Source: Thermoplasmata archaeon (GTDB taxonomy: Archaea > Thermoplasmatota > Thermoplasmata > UBA10834). Taken from it: a stretch of 37,175 nt of DNA. Position 1 is the stretch's first letter. Each line of letters begins with the position of its first letter. The translations under genes and the position numbers were made by a program. The stretch spans positions 1-37,175 of the forward strand of contig JAJYIS010000007.1 in assembly GCA_021789945.1 (NCBI GenBank), given 5' to 3'. The notes below the pieces were generated by a model, which saw only the letters and a program-made list of their open reading frames with translations, was not told the DNA's origin and searched no databases. Below are positions 26,303-35,591 of this stretch, piece after piece.

Positions 26303-28660
26303 ATGAGCAACACAGATGTTACTCATGGGAGGTGGACCCGTCGCGGTCTGCTTGCCATGTTTGTAGTCGTCCTGATGCTCGCGACAGCGTTCGTGGCAGT
26401 CGGGAACGTCCAGCAGCGCTCGAGGGCAGACATGCTCTCCGAAGTCCCGCTGGAATGGCAGAGATATGTGAACGGAGCGATCCAGAACGGGGAGATTCCG
26501 CGCGACGCATCGGCCGCGTATATCAGCAACTGGCTCGCGAACAGCATCGCTGGGATGAGCGACCGGGTCAAGAGCAGCTACGTGAACCCGCTCAACGCGA
26601 AGGCGGTCGCCGAGAGGGAGGCGGCCTCAGCCGACGGTTCAGAGCCGCCCGCAGTCTCAGGGACGGGGAAGATCCTTGTCATCCTCCTGGAGTTCGCCGG
26701 GTCGGACACCTACAAAGGGGTCACCTACACCGGACCGCTGCACAACACCATACCGCAGCCTCCGCCCGAGAACAATGTCGACTACTGGATGTCGGACTTC
26801 GCCCCTGCACACTACCAGGAGCTTCTGTTCGGGAAGAAGAGCGGCTCGCTGGCCAATTACCTGAAGGAGCAGTCGGGCGGCCTCTACACCGTCGATGGGT
26901 ACGTGACCGACTGGGTCCAGATCAAGGACCACTCGCAGTGGTACTACGGGGCCGACAGCCGCTCGGGCGGCGCTGGCTCTGACGACCTGAACGGTCCTGT
27001 CTGGCGCATCGCGATCGATGCCGCGAAGGCCGCCTACGACCAGTACGGCATGTCCATCCCGTGGTACGATTTCGACGCGAACCACGATGGATGGATCGAC
27101 AGCCTGATGGTCATCCGGGCGGGCCAGGAGCAGGAGCCTGGGCCGGCGTGGTACATATGGGGCCACAGCTGGTTCGCCAACTGGCCGAACGGGTACGAGA
27201 TAGTCCCCGGTCTTAAGGTCGGCTCCTACACCTGCGAGGCAGAAGACGGCACGCTGGGGCTTTTCGCTCACGAGTACGCCCACCAGCTCGGGCTGCCGGA
27301 CGAGTACGACAGGACCTACATCGGCGAGAGCCCGACCGGCTTCTGGTCCCTGATGTCATCCGGGATGTGGAATCCAGGTCCAACCCCCGATGGACGGAGC
27401 GCGCTCGGGGTCCTGCCGTCTCACATGAACGTCTGGAGCAAGTATGTGCTCGGCTGGGAGAACGGCGCGACCGCATACGTGGACTACTCGACCATGAACC
27501 CTGTCACAAAGACCGTATCGATGTCTCAGGTCGAGGGGTCCCGCGGCATCCGAGCTGTCAAGGTGGAGCTGCCGAAGAAGGCGGTCGTATTGCCGTTGCC
27601 GAGCCCGCACTCGGGATCGTACCAGTGGTACTCGGGCTACAAGCCGGACGTGACCGATGTCCTTGGCGTCGAGTGGTCGTCCTACATGATGACGACGACG
27701 ATCGGCAGCGTCCCAGCAGGCGCGAAGCTCTCGTTCTACGAATGGTGGGACATCGAGGCCTATTATGACTGGGCGAGCGTCCAGGTCTCGGCGGACAACG
27801 GGGCGACATGGTCGACGCTCGCTGGTAAGTACACCACGACGGCCAACCCGATCGGGAGCAATCCTGGCAACGGCCTCACCGGCACATCGAAGAAGGTCGT
27901 GCTCGAGGAGATGGACATGTCGGCATATGCGGGCGCGTCCAACCTGCTGCTCAGGTACGTGCTGAGCCAGGACGGCGGAGTGTACGGCCTCGGATGGACG
28001 GTCGACGACATATCGGTCATCGGCTCCGACGGGACGATCGCGTTCCAGGACATGGTCGACCCGAGCTCGGCAGCGAGATGGACCGTCACCTCTACGGACA
28101 ACATGGGCTCTGGCTGGAACATCGCGAGCGCGGGCGTGGGAGGGTCCTTCAGGCAGTACTACATCATGGAGTGGAGGAACTTCGTCGGATACGACTCCGC
28201 GCTCTACAACACATACCAGTACGTCGGCCTGTACGTGCAGTACTTCTCGCACAACCCGGGCCTTGCGATCTGGTATCGCGACCTCTCAATGGGCGACAAC
28301 GACTACGGCCTGCACCCCGGACGGATTGCGATCGGGCTCGTGGACGCGCATCCGGAGCCGCTGTACCAGGCGAACGGATACTTCGTGAGGGAGCGGATAC
28401 AGCTGGCGGATGCGACCTTCGGCCTGAGGCCGACCTTCGAGAACACGATCAACCTGGTCGGGGTGCCGACGACGTTCCCGTCCTTGCCTGCGCAGGCCAC
28501 CTTCGACGACAGCCACCAGTTCTACTACACGCAGTTCTTCAAGGGATTGTCGAAGTGGATCGGGATCGAGCTGCCGTCATACGGCGTGAGGGTGACCGTG
28601 CTGACCGAGAAGGCGGACCTGTCCGGCGCGACGGTCTCGGTGAACGCAGCTCCACTCTAG
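26303..28660 (+). CDS. Secreted M6 family (immune inhibitor A-like) metalloprotease
   Basis: N-terminal signal (RWTRRGLLAMFVVVLMLATAFVAVG), active site HEYAHQLGLPDEYD with a downstream M (SLMSSGMW), and immune-inhibitor-A-like C-terminal beta modules. Confidence 0.92.
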   Translation: MSNTDVTHGRWTRRGLLAMFVVVLMLATAFVAVGNVQQRSRADMLSEVPLEWQRYVNGAIQNGEIPRDASAAYISNWLANSIAGMSDRVKSSYVNPLNAKAVAEREAASADGSEPPAVSGTGKILVILLEFAGSDTYKGVTYTGPLHNTIPQPPPENNVDYWMSDFAPAHYQELLFGKKSGSLANYLKEQSGGLYTVDGYVTDWVQIKDHSQWYYGADSRSGGAGSDDLNGPVWRIAIDAAKAAYDQYGMSIPWYDFDANHDGWIDSLMVIRAGQEQEPGPAWYIWGHSWFANWPNGYEIVPGLKVGSYTCEAEDGTLGLFAHEYAHQLGLPDEYDRTYIGESPTGFWSLMSSGMWNPGPTPDGRSALGVLPSHMNVWSKYVLGWENGATAYVDYSTMNPVTKTVSMSQVEGSRGIRAVKVELPKKAVVLPLPSPHSGSYQWYSGYKPDVTDVLGVEWSSYMMTTTIGSVPAGAKLSFYEWWDIEAYYDWASVQVSADNGATWSTLAGKYTTTANPIGSNPGNGLTGTSKKVVLEEMDMSAYAGASNLLLRYVLSQDGGVYGLGWTVDDISVIGSDGTIAFQDMVDPSSAARWTVTSTDNMGSGWNIASAGVGGSFRQYYIMEWRNFVGYDSALYNTYQYVGLYVQYFSHNPGLAIWYRDLSMGDNDYGLHPGRIAIGLVDAHPEPLYQANGYFVRERIQLADATFGLRPTFENTINLVGVPTTFPSLPAQATFDDSHQFYYTQFFKGLSKWIGIELPSYGVRVTVLTEKADLSGATVSVNAAPL

Positions 28661-28739
28661 GAAGGAAACAGGCCGGGGCATCGGCCCTGGCTATCTTCAC
28701 TTTTCATTCTTCCCCGCCGCCTCGCGGAGCGCCCTCCGC

Positions 28740-29729
28740 CTACCGATCGAGCCGCTTTAGAACCCTGCATATCGCGAGCGCGCTCCACAGCTGGACGTCG
28801 GTGTCTCCGCCGCTCCTGAGCTGCCTCAGCCCCCATGTGCCGTCCTTCCTCTGGTTCTCCATGAACCATGCGAGGCCGTTCGATATCTGAGGATCGTCCT
28901 TCTCGAATCCGAGGAAGGAGAGCGAGTCCATGGCCGACAGGAGGTCCGTGAACCAGAATGGATACGTGAAGCTGGTCCAGTAGTTCGGAGAGCCCCTGTC
29001 ACGGTAGTTGTCCTTCTTGAAGAGCATCGTCTTGAGGAAGTCACCAGCCGCTCTCGCCTCAGGCGAGCTCCTGTACCTCGGATGCGCGGCGAAGGCCCTC
29101 AGGACGACCCCCGTGACGAGCCACGACGACGGCCTCGACCTCATCGGCTCGATGGTCCTCGTCGTCATCAGCTTGCGGGTGAACTTCGCCCCTACCGTCC
29201 TGAGCGGAATGGCCCAGGCGCCGTCCTCCTGGCGGTACTCTAGCAGCCATCGGAAGCACTTCTCCACTCTCCAGTCGTCTTGGTATCCGGCCTTGATGAG
29301 CAGCTCGAGCAGTCCGGCGGTGTAGTTCGGGGTGTACTGCGTGCCGTAGATTCCTCTGATGTCCCCTGCTTCCGTCTGGCGGCCGAACACGAACTCCGCC
29401 GCCCTCACCATGGATCCGTGCTGGTTCGTGAGCCCGTACTTCTCCACGAGCTCCCGCAGGACCCGGTAGGTCTCGATCTGGTCGTAGTCCTCTGCCATCC
29501 TGACCCTAGCCGTCCTCCTCGCATACCTCCAGGACCCGTTCCCCGTCTGCTTCCTCAGGAGCCTCAGCACCACCGGCCGCGTCCACATCCGGCGTGGGTC
29601 GACCGTGACATCATCGAGCAGCTGCTGTTTCGTCTGCGCGACAATGGCTTCGTTTCCCGAGTTGAGTAGAGAGGGGACGGGGTCGTACTTCAGCACGGAC
29701 CGCCATCCGGACAAATGGTCCTCAGTCAT
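28740..29729 (-). CDS. Alpha/alpha-toroid (prenyltransferase/squalene-cyclase-like repeat) protein
   Basis: Repeated W/G-containing helical-pair signatures: LRKQTGNGSWRYARR, FRWLLEYRQEDGAWAIPLR, LAWFMENQRKDGTWGLRQLRSGGDTDVQLWSALAICRVLKRL. Confidence 0.7.
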   Translation of the reverse strand: MTEDHLSGWRSVLKYDPVPSLLNSGNEAIVAQTKQQLLDDVTVDPRRMWTRPVVLRLLRKQTGNGSWRYARRTARVRMAEDYDQIETYRVLRELVEKYGLTNQHGSMVRAAEFVFGRQTEAGDIRGIYGTQYTPNYTAGLLELLIKAGYQDDWRVEKCFRWLLEYRQEDGAWAIPLRTVGAKFTRKLMTTRTIEPMRSRPSSWLVTGVVLRAFAAHPRYRSSPEARAAGDFLKTMLFKKDNYRDRGSPNYWTSFTYPFWFTDLLSAMDSLSFLGFEKDDPQISNGLAWFMENQRKDGTWGLRQLRSGGDTDVQLWSALAICRVLKRLDR

Positions 29730-29857
29730 CGGTCTCGCCGAATGGATGGCCCACTCGATAAATCAGTCGCATGATGGTTCGTGCTCCCGGGCCAATCAAC
29801 ATCTCGAAATACCACTTCGTGTTAGCGTCATTCGTTTGGATCCGAGGTGACGAGCGC

Positions 29858-30736
29858 ATGGAGAACGCGTGGCTGATGCTATCATTGGGAGCCGTGGTGC
29901 TGTACGGCATCGGCCAGGTGGCTCAGAAGATATCCCTCAACACCATCCCGGCATCGGTGGTCATCTTCCTGTCAATCACCGTATCGACCCCCATATCCAT
30001 AGTGTGCCTCGCGCCCTTCGTGTTGAGCGGCGAGATCATGGATGTGGGTGCTGTCTCGCTTGCCCTGGGGCTCCTGTCGGCCACCTTCGGCCAGCTGGGA
30101 TACTATCTCTACATCGAGGCTGCCCAGAGGGGACCGATATCGGTCGTGGGCAGCATCACGTCCGCCTATCCGATCATGGTGGTGGCGGTCGCCGTCGCAT
30201 ACCTCCACGAATCACCCGGGGCGGTCCAGCTTGGTGGCGCGCTCCTTGTCACATCCTCTGTGATCGCGATGTCCTATCTCCACGGGGGGAAGTCGAAGGA
30301 CCTTCACGCGTCCGGAAGGTACTTCACGCTGTGCATGGCTTCCATGGTCCTCTACGGTGTGTGGGGCATCTTCACGAAGCTCGCGCTCGACGAGATCCCG
30401 TGGCTGATGTTCGTGGGCATTTACGCCTTCATCATCCCGCCGACCGTCCTGGCCTACAACAAGTACAAGGGAGTAAAGCTGCGGCACTCAATCCCGAGCT
30501 GGTCCGTTGCCTTCATCATCGCTATCATCGCGACTGAGATCGGCAACATTGGGTTCTTTTTCGAGATCAGCGCCGTGGCGAGCGGTCCCGCGTCCATCGT
30601 ATTCCCCTTGGTCGCGTCCTCCCCTGTGATCGTAATCCTGCTGGCTTACGGATTCTTGAAGGAGCGCTTGAGCAGGATCGAGACCATGCTGGTGGCGGCC
30701 GTCGTCCTCGGGATCATCATGGTATCTATGGTGTGA
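29858..30736 (+). CDS. DMT superfamily (EamA-like) transporter
   Basis: About ten hydrophobic segments in two repeats: MLSLGAVVLYGIGQVAQKISL..., MASMVLYGVWGIFTKLALDEIPW...; PLVASSPVIVILLAYGFLKERLSRIE. Confidence 0.85.
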   Translation: MENAWLMLSLGAVVLYGIGQVAQKISLNTIPASVVIFLSITVSTPISIVCLAPFVLSGEIMDVGAVSLALGLLSATFGQLGYYLYIEAAQRGPISVVGSITSAYPIMVVAVAVAYLHESPGAVQLGGALLVTSSVIAMSYLHGGKSKDLHASGRYFTLCMASMVLYGVWGIFTKLALDEIPWLMFVGIYAFIIPPTVLAYNKYKGVKLRHSIPSWSVAFIIAIIATEIGNIGFFFEISAVASGPASIVFPLVASSPVIVILLAYGFLKERLSRIETMLVAAVVLGIIMVSMV

Positions 30737-30947
30737 CTGCCGCAGTTCTCCCGCCTCGCCTGGTTCTTCGGTCAACAGCTATTTCGGAGTACCAATCGCC
30801 GAGCTTGTCGAGGCTCAGGATATCCATCTCTGCCGGAGATCATGACACCGAAGATCATGCGCCCGATATTGCTTATGTCTGGTGACCAGCGGACTTTCAA
30901 TCCTCGGGCGGAGTCGGAGAATTGCCGCCCCGGATCTGAGGCCAGTC

Positions 30948-31301
30948 TCAGTACGCAATCGCGATGCTCGCCAAGAGTATTGCGAGGACGATGAATCCGA
31001 TTAGAATGAATGCCCTGTCCTTGCGGGCGGCGAATCCCTGGACCAGGATCATCACCCTCGCAATGGGCGTCAGTATCATCGCGAGTATGCCGAGCGTGAT
31101 GAGGCCAGAGGGCTCACCTCTCGCGATTGCCGAGGGCAAGTCGCTCAGCGCGAGGGTCGCCGCGATCTCCGAGGACGGCCTTAGCATCAGAAGACCGACT
31201 CCAATGATGAGGCACGCCGAGCTGATGATCGCGCCTATTCTCAGGACCTTGGCCACACGCATGCTGAGGTCCTGGAACGATCCGCCGTCATCGCCGCTCA
31301 C
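30948..31301 (-). CDS. DUF1634 family membrane protein
   Basis: RVAKVLRIGAIISSACLIIGVGLLMLRP...GLITLGILAMILTPIARVMILVQGFAARKDRAFILIGFIVLAILLASI. GTG start at 31301 overlaps the stop of the upstream TauE/SafE gene; DUF1634 is commonly paired with TauE/SafE. Confidence 0.85.
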   Translation of the reverse strand: MSGDDGGSFQDLSMRVAKVLRIGAIISSACLIIGVGLLMLRPSSEIAATLALSDLPSAIARGEPSGLITLGILAMILTPIARVMILVQGFAARKDRAFILIGFIVLAILLASIAIAY

Positions 31302-32170
31302 GGGATCACCCCGAACCCCTTGAGGAGCATCAGCACCGCCGCCGCCATCAGGACGGCTATGAATAGCTGTCTGAGCGCGGCCCGAGGAGTCCTGCGCGCC
31401 AGCCTCATGCCGAGCGCGGATCCAGGGACCACGCCGAGCATCAGCATGGCCGTCAGGAGCGCGTCTATGCTCCCGTGCATGTAGAACACGGAGGCTGACG
31501 CGCACGCCGTCACGCCTATCATGAGATTGCTGGTCGCGGACGCTACCTTGATCGGCACTCGCATGATCCCTGTCATCGCCGGAACCTTGATGATCCCCCC
31601 TCCGACGCCGAGGAGTCCAGAAATGGCGCCCGCGAGGACGCTGAGCGAAAAGCCGACATGCGTCTTGGTCACACCGTAGGCGACGTCCTTTCCGAGCGAC
31701 TCGTCGTGGTAGAAGCCGGGCAGACCGAGCCTTGTCGCCAGCTTGTCCGGCTTGTCCTGTTCTCCGTGAAGGCCGGTATGCACGTGCGATGGGTGAATCT
31801 CAGAGCCCGGGTCAGGGTGCCTCATCCTCAGAGCGAGAATGAACAGAACCACGAACATGATCACCGCGAGCTCCTGCAGCCCTAGCATGAGGGACACGAA
31901 CGCTCCCGCAATGGCACCGATTGTGGTCGCTATCTCGAGCAGCATGGCCAGCCTCACGTTTGTCAGCTCGGCCCTGGACTCCATAGAGCCCGTGACAGTG
32001 GAGGTCGTGATCACAGTCACAAGGCTCGCGCCGATAGCAGTGTGGATCGGCACCCCGAATACGGTCAGGATGGGGACTATTATCAGTCCACCTCCAATCC
32101 CGAGCATCGATCCTATGAGAGATGCTGCGAGGCCCAGCATGACTAGCTCTATCGCCTCTATCGGCAGCAT
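31298..32170 (-). CDS. TauE/SafE (DUF81) family sulfite/anion exporter
   Basis: LAASLIGSMLGIGGGLIIVPILTVFGVPIHTAIGASL and its second-half repeat AGAISGLLGVGGGIIKVPAMTGIMRVPIKVASATSNLMIG. Start chosen at M15 of the track ORF (see TATA). Confidence 0.92.
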   Translation of the reverse strand: MLPIEAIELVMLGLAASLIGSMLGIGGGLIIVPILTVFGVPIHTAIGASLVTVITTSTVTGSMESRAELTNVRLAMLLEIATTIGAIAGAFVSLMLGLQELAVIMFVVLFILALRMRHPDPGSEIHPSHVHTGLHGEQDKPDKLATRLGLPGFYHDESLGKDVAYGVTKTHVGFSLSVLAGAISGLLGVGGGIIKVPAMTGIMRVPIKVASATSNLMIGVTACASASVFYMHGSIDALLTAMLMLGVVPGSALGMRLARRTPRAALRQLFIAVLMAAAVLMLLKGFGVIP

Positions 32171-32201
32171 ACTTGCACGATTCGCCCGAATATGTGCGAG
32201 G

Positions 32202-32207
32202 TATATA
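32202..32207 (-). promoter_or_regulatory. Candidate TATA box for the TauE/SafE-DUF1634 operon
   Basis: CCTATATACC on the minus strand, centred about 34 bp upstream of ATG at 32170, consistent with a leaderless or very short leader transcript. Confidence 0.5.
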
Positions 32208-32266
32208 GGCATACCACCCGAAACAACGGATGTTCTGCCTTGATGTGCGGGAGTTCAAAGAGCTGG

Positions 32267-33409
32267 TCATCCTGCTGCTTCCGCCGCTTCATGACCAGGC
32301 GTGAGGGGCTTCCCGTCCGCGCCGTAGTACCTCTTCCTGATCCACAGGGCGACATTCACCAGGCTGATCATGACCGGCACCTCGATCAAGGGCCCTATCA
32401 CCGCGGCGAACGCGACGAGCGAATCGATGCCGAACACGCCTATCGACACGGCGATGGCCAGCTCGAAGTTGTTGCTGGCAGCGGTGAAGCTCTGAGCTGT
32501 CGCATGCGGGTAGTCGAACCTCAGCTTGATCGACAGGCCGAACGAGAGGAAGAACATGATGACGAAGTAGACCGTCAACGGTATGGCGATCCTGACAACA
32601 TCGAACGGCTGGTCGATGATGTACTGTCCCTTGAATGCGAACATCACGACAATAGTGAATAGTAGCGCAAGGAGGGAGACCTTGCCCAGCACGGGCATCA
32701 GCTTCTCGTTGTACCATTGAGCGCCCATCCTGGGCATGAGTGTGTACCTAGTCGCGATTCCCATGGCGAACGGGATACCTAGGTAGATCAGGACGCTCTG
32801 AGCCACCTCCCACACTCCGATGTGGATCTCGGTGCCGGAGCCTGGTGAGACCCAATCCGATGCGACGGCCACCAAGAAGTATGCATAGAACGAGTATAGG
32901 GCAATCTGGAAGACCGAGTTGAGGGCAACCAGAATCGCGGCGTACTCCGGGTCGCCTTCAGCGAGGCTGTTCCAGACGATGACCATCGCGATGCATCTCG
33001 CGACTCCGGTAAGTATCAGGCCAATCCTGAAGTAGACATTATCGGGCAAGAAGATCCACGCAAGCGAGAACATCAGAAGGGGACCGACAAGGTAGTTGAG
33101 CGCGAGGGAGGTGCCGAACATCCTCGTCGCTTCTGGCTGCTTCGGGATATCCCTGAGCTCTTCGTACCTGACCCTGGCTAGCGGCGGCCACATCATCATA
33201 ATCAGGCCGATTGCGATTGGGATCGAGGTGGTCCCAACGCTCATCGCGCTCAGGCCGTTCGCGACGCCTGGTAACATCGCGCCCAGACCTATGCCCACCA
33301 AGATCGCGAGGAAGATCCAGACTGTCAAGTACCTATTGAGGAATGAGAGACCCTGCGTCTTGTCACTGTGTTCCGCCAGAGTGTCATCAGAACCTGGAGT
33401 CAACCGCAT
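32267..33409 (-). CDS. arsB: Arsenite efflux permease, ACR3 family
   Basis: LNYLVGPLLMFSLAWIFLPDN..., GLILTGVARCIAMVIVWNSLAEGDPEYAAILVALNSVFQI (ACR3 conserved Cys region), FTAASNNFELAIAVSIGVFGIDS, PLIEVPVMISLVNVAL. Confidence 0.95.
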   Translation of the reverse strand: MRLTPGSDDTLAEHSDKTQGLSFLNRYLTVWIFLAILVGIGLGAMLPGVANGLSAMSVGTTSIPIAIGLIMMMWPPLARVRYEELRDIPKQPEATRMFGTSLALNYLVGPLLMFSLAWIFLPDNVYFRIGLILTGVARCIAMVIVWNSLAEGDPEYAAILVALNSVFQIALYSFYAYFLVAVASDWVSPGSGTEIHIGVWEVAQSVLIYLGIPFAMGIATRYTLMPRMGAQWYNEKLMPVLGKVSLLALLFTIVVMFAFKGQYIIDQPFDVVRIAIPLTVYFVIMFFLSFGLSIKLRFDYPHATAQSFTAASNNFELAIAVSIGVFGIDSLVAFAAVIGPLIEVPVMISLVNVALWIRKRYYGADGKPLTPGHEAAEAAG

Positions 33410-33452
33410 CTTGCTTGTCAAAACTCGTCGGTGGTAGAGTGAAAACTCAGGA

Positions 33453-33485
33453 GATAAGTCTTATCGCGTCTGTCCTTCGAAGGAC
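33453..33485. promoter_or_regulatory. Two adjacent perfect palindromes upstream of the ACR3 gene
   Basis: GATAAG-T-CTTATC (33453..33465) and GTCCTTCGAAGGAC (33472..33485), 44-76 bp upstream of the ACR3 ATG. Confidence 0.5.
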
Positions 33486-33680
33486 GTACAATAATCCTCA
33501 TCACCTTTCGGGACCAATCTACTCCACATGTCCGAAAATGTGAGCGAACTCAAGATCGTGGACCTCGCGATTGATGGCCCCCGAGCGATCTCATTCCTCT
33601 CCGCCAAATCCAGAGAATTGAGGCAGTCGCTTGGGCTCGCCAGGATAAGGCTTGGTCCTCGGTCGTGACCAAGCAATTCG

Positions 33681-33702
33681 AATCTTGTCCAAGAACAAGA
33701 TT
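33681..33702. promoter_or_regulatory. Perfect 8+6+8 inverted repeat, candidate operator
   Basis: AATCTTGT-ccaaga-ACAAGATT, abutting/overlapping a TATA-like element (gattataca), just upstream of the 33735 gene. Confidence 0.55.
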
Positions 33703-33734
33703 ATACATTCGGCGCACATCTGATGACCGATACG

Positions 33735-34670
33735 ATGACACCAAAGTCTCTTCTGATTCAGTTGTTGTCCTTGGCCCTCGTCCTGATCGTCTCCGGAACA
33801 TCTGCGGCAGACTCTGAGACCCCCGACCGTGAGATTTCGACTGTCTCAAACACCTCGAATTACTTTACCTATGTCTCGACATCGACTGATTTCAATCAGA
33901 ACGACCGTTACAGTGTTGAGTTCGACCACGGACACCTGTACATGTCTTACCAAGCTGACCTGGCTGCGGCGACGAATAGTGACTGGAGCTACGAGCTCTC
34001 ATTCGAGAGCCTTGTGACGTTCGTCGACAACGGAAATGGCTATCTGGACCAGGCCGACACGATTCTTTCGACTGCGGACCTTGGCGATTATAGCTACACC
34101 ATCATCACGAGTCAGAACGATACCACGGCCGGATTCCAAGAGCGGCAAATCACCGCCTTGAGCGAGGACGGTCTGATTTCGTTCGTGTTCTTGATGACCT
34201 CGAGGCAGACTGACATCGGCACAGTTCAATTGCTCCCGACCGAGGTCAAGCTCACTATAAGCATTCATGGCATGTCCTTCGAGAACGGGGCGGATCACGT
34301 CGCTCTTATCATGTCATTTAGCGCTGAGACCGGCCTTGCTGTCCATTACGCCCAGCTCGGCGACCTTGGAGAGCTGAACCTCAGCACGAGCGGCTCAGGG
34401 GGGTACCTCAGCTGGTCCAACTCAGTATCAGTTGACGGGACCACAATGCCTGTCAACGCGACTTGGAACGGCTCTGAACTAGTGTTCTCATATCCGGCTG
34501 GGCAGAACATCGTTCACGACCCGGTGCTTGGCGTGAACAGCTTGGCAATGCGCTCTGGCCTTGTATCAGTCAGAGGTGACACCCCTCTCTTCGCTGTCGG
34601 TCTTGTCATTGCGTCAGCGATAGTCGGCGGAGCGATCGTCCTCACTGGTCGGAGAAGGAAAGACGTATAA
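33735..34670 (+). CDS. Secreted/cell-surface protein with N-terminal signal peptide and C-terminal membrane anchor, unknown function
   Basis: MTPKSLLIQLLSLALVLIVSGTSAA signal; Ser/Thr-rich beta-type ectodomain; TPLFAVGLVIASAIVGGAIVLTGRRRKDV C-terminal TM plus basic tail. ATG at 33723 also possible. Confidence 0.8.
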   Translation: MTPKSLLIQLLSLALVLIVSGTSAADSETPDREISTVSNTSNYFTYVSTSTDFNQNDRYSVEFDHGHLYMSYQADLAAATNSDWSYELSFESLVTFVDNGNGYLDQADTILSTADLGDYSYTIITSQNDTTAGFQERQITALSEDGLISFVFLMTSRQTDIGTVQLLPTEVKLTISIHGMSFENGADHVALIMSFSAETGLAVHYAQLGDLGELNLSTSGSGGYLSWSNSVSVDGTTMPVNATWNGSELVFSYPAGQNIVHDPVLGVNSLAMRSGLVSVRGDTPLFAVGLVIASAIVGGAIVLTGRRRKDV

Positions 34671-34704
34671 GGTCTGGAGCCGTTGACATCGCTGGTGAGC
34701 TCCC

Positions 34705-34965
34705 TTGATTGAAAACCTCCTGTACGCCTTCATCCTTGTCTTCTCCCTCACCCTGGTCGTAATCGCATTCCAGGCATACCGAAGATCGGGCAATGTCAAG
34801 ATCCTGCTGGTGGCCATTGCCTTCCTCCTGTTCCTGGTCAGAGGGATACTGCTGGTGGTCCAGCTATTCATGAAGCCCCTTACCCAGGAGATGCTCTGGA
34901 TTGTTTCGGGAATGCTGGATCTGGGCATACTCGGCCTGATATTCCTCGCTGTTCTCAGGCGTTAG
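34705..34965 (+). CDS. Small membrane protein (about three TM segments)
   Basis: 86 aa, TTG start: LLYAFILVFSLTLVVIAFQAY, ILLVAIAFLLFLVRGILLVVQLF, MLWIVSGMLDLGILGLIFLAVL. Confidence 0.7.
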   Translation: MIENLLYAFILVFSLTLVVIAFQAYRRSGNVKILLVAIAFLLFLVRGILLVVQLFMKPLTQEMLWIVSGMLDLGILGLIFLAVLRR

Positions 34966-34975
34966 GGGGCGGCAA

Positions 34976-35521
34976 TTGAAGGACTTAGTCCTCGAAGTCG
35001 AGACCAGAAAGCGCATTTACGATGCCGTCTGCAAGTATCCAGGGACCCACTTCAGGGAACTCTCGAGGATCGTCGCCCTGCGCCCGAACCTTGTCGATTA
35101 CCACCTTCACCATCTCGAGAAGAACGATCTCATATACTCTCAACTCGACGGGCAATTCAAGAGATACTATCCAAAGGACCAGCTCGCGTCGGATCTCAAG
35201 AAGGACATCGTCAGCGCTCCGGACAAACCTATCGTCGGCTTGCTCAGACAGCAGGTCCCATTCAGGATTGTGATCCTTCTCGCCAAGTTCGGGAGCAGGA
35301 GCCACAAGGAACTCACTGAGGCCCTTCACAAGTCTCCCTCAACCGTCAGCCACCACCTGGATAAGCTCGTCCTCCAAAGCGTTGTAGTCCAGGCTCCAGA
35401 GGACAGGTCGTACCGCCTCGCAGAACCAGCCAGGATCGAGCGACTTCTGATGTCCTTCACGCCGCATCCGACGACGCTCGCGGACGGCTTCATGGAGATA
35501 TGGGACAACCTCTACCTATGA
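34976..35521 (+). CDS. Tandem winged-helix transcriptional regulator (ArsR/MarR-like)
   Basis: Two wHTH units: THFRELSRIVALRPNLVDYHLHHLEKNDLIYSQLDGQFKRYYP and RSHKELTEALHKSPSTVSHHLDKLVLQSVVVQAPEDRSYRLAEP; TTG start. Confidence 0.9.
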   Translation: MKDLVLEVETRKRIYDAVCKYPGTHFRELSRIVALRPNLVDYHLHHLEKNDLIYSQLDGQFKRYYPKDQLASDLKKDIVSAPDKPIVGLLRQQVPFRIVILLAKFGSRSHKELTEALHKSPSTVSHHLDKLVLQSVVVQAPEDRSYRLAEPARIERLLMSFTPHPTTLADGFMEIWDNLYL

Positions 35522-35591
35522 GACGATCCATCGCAAACCTGCTAGGAATTGGAAAAGTCGAAGGAAGGGGTTTGAAGGGTTGATGCCAGGC

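Noticed and set aside
33528-33668. 46 aa ORF MSENVSELKIVDLAIDGPRAISFLSAKSRELRQSLGLARIRLGPRS in the ACR3/surface-protein intergenic region
   Set aside because: Too short to support from sequence alone and no recognised family; ribosome profiling or conservation would be needed.
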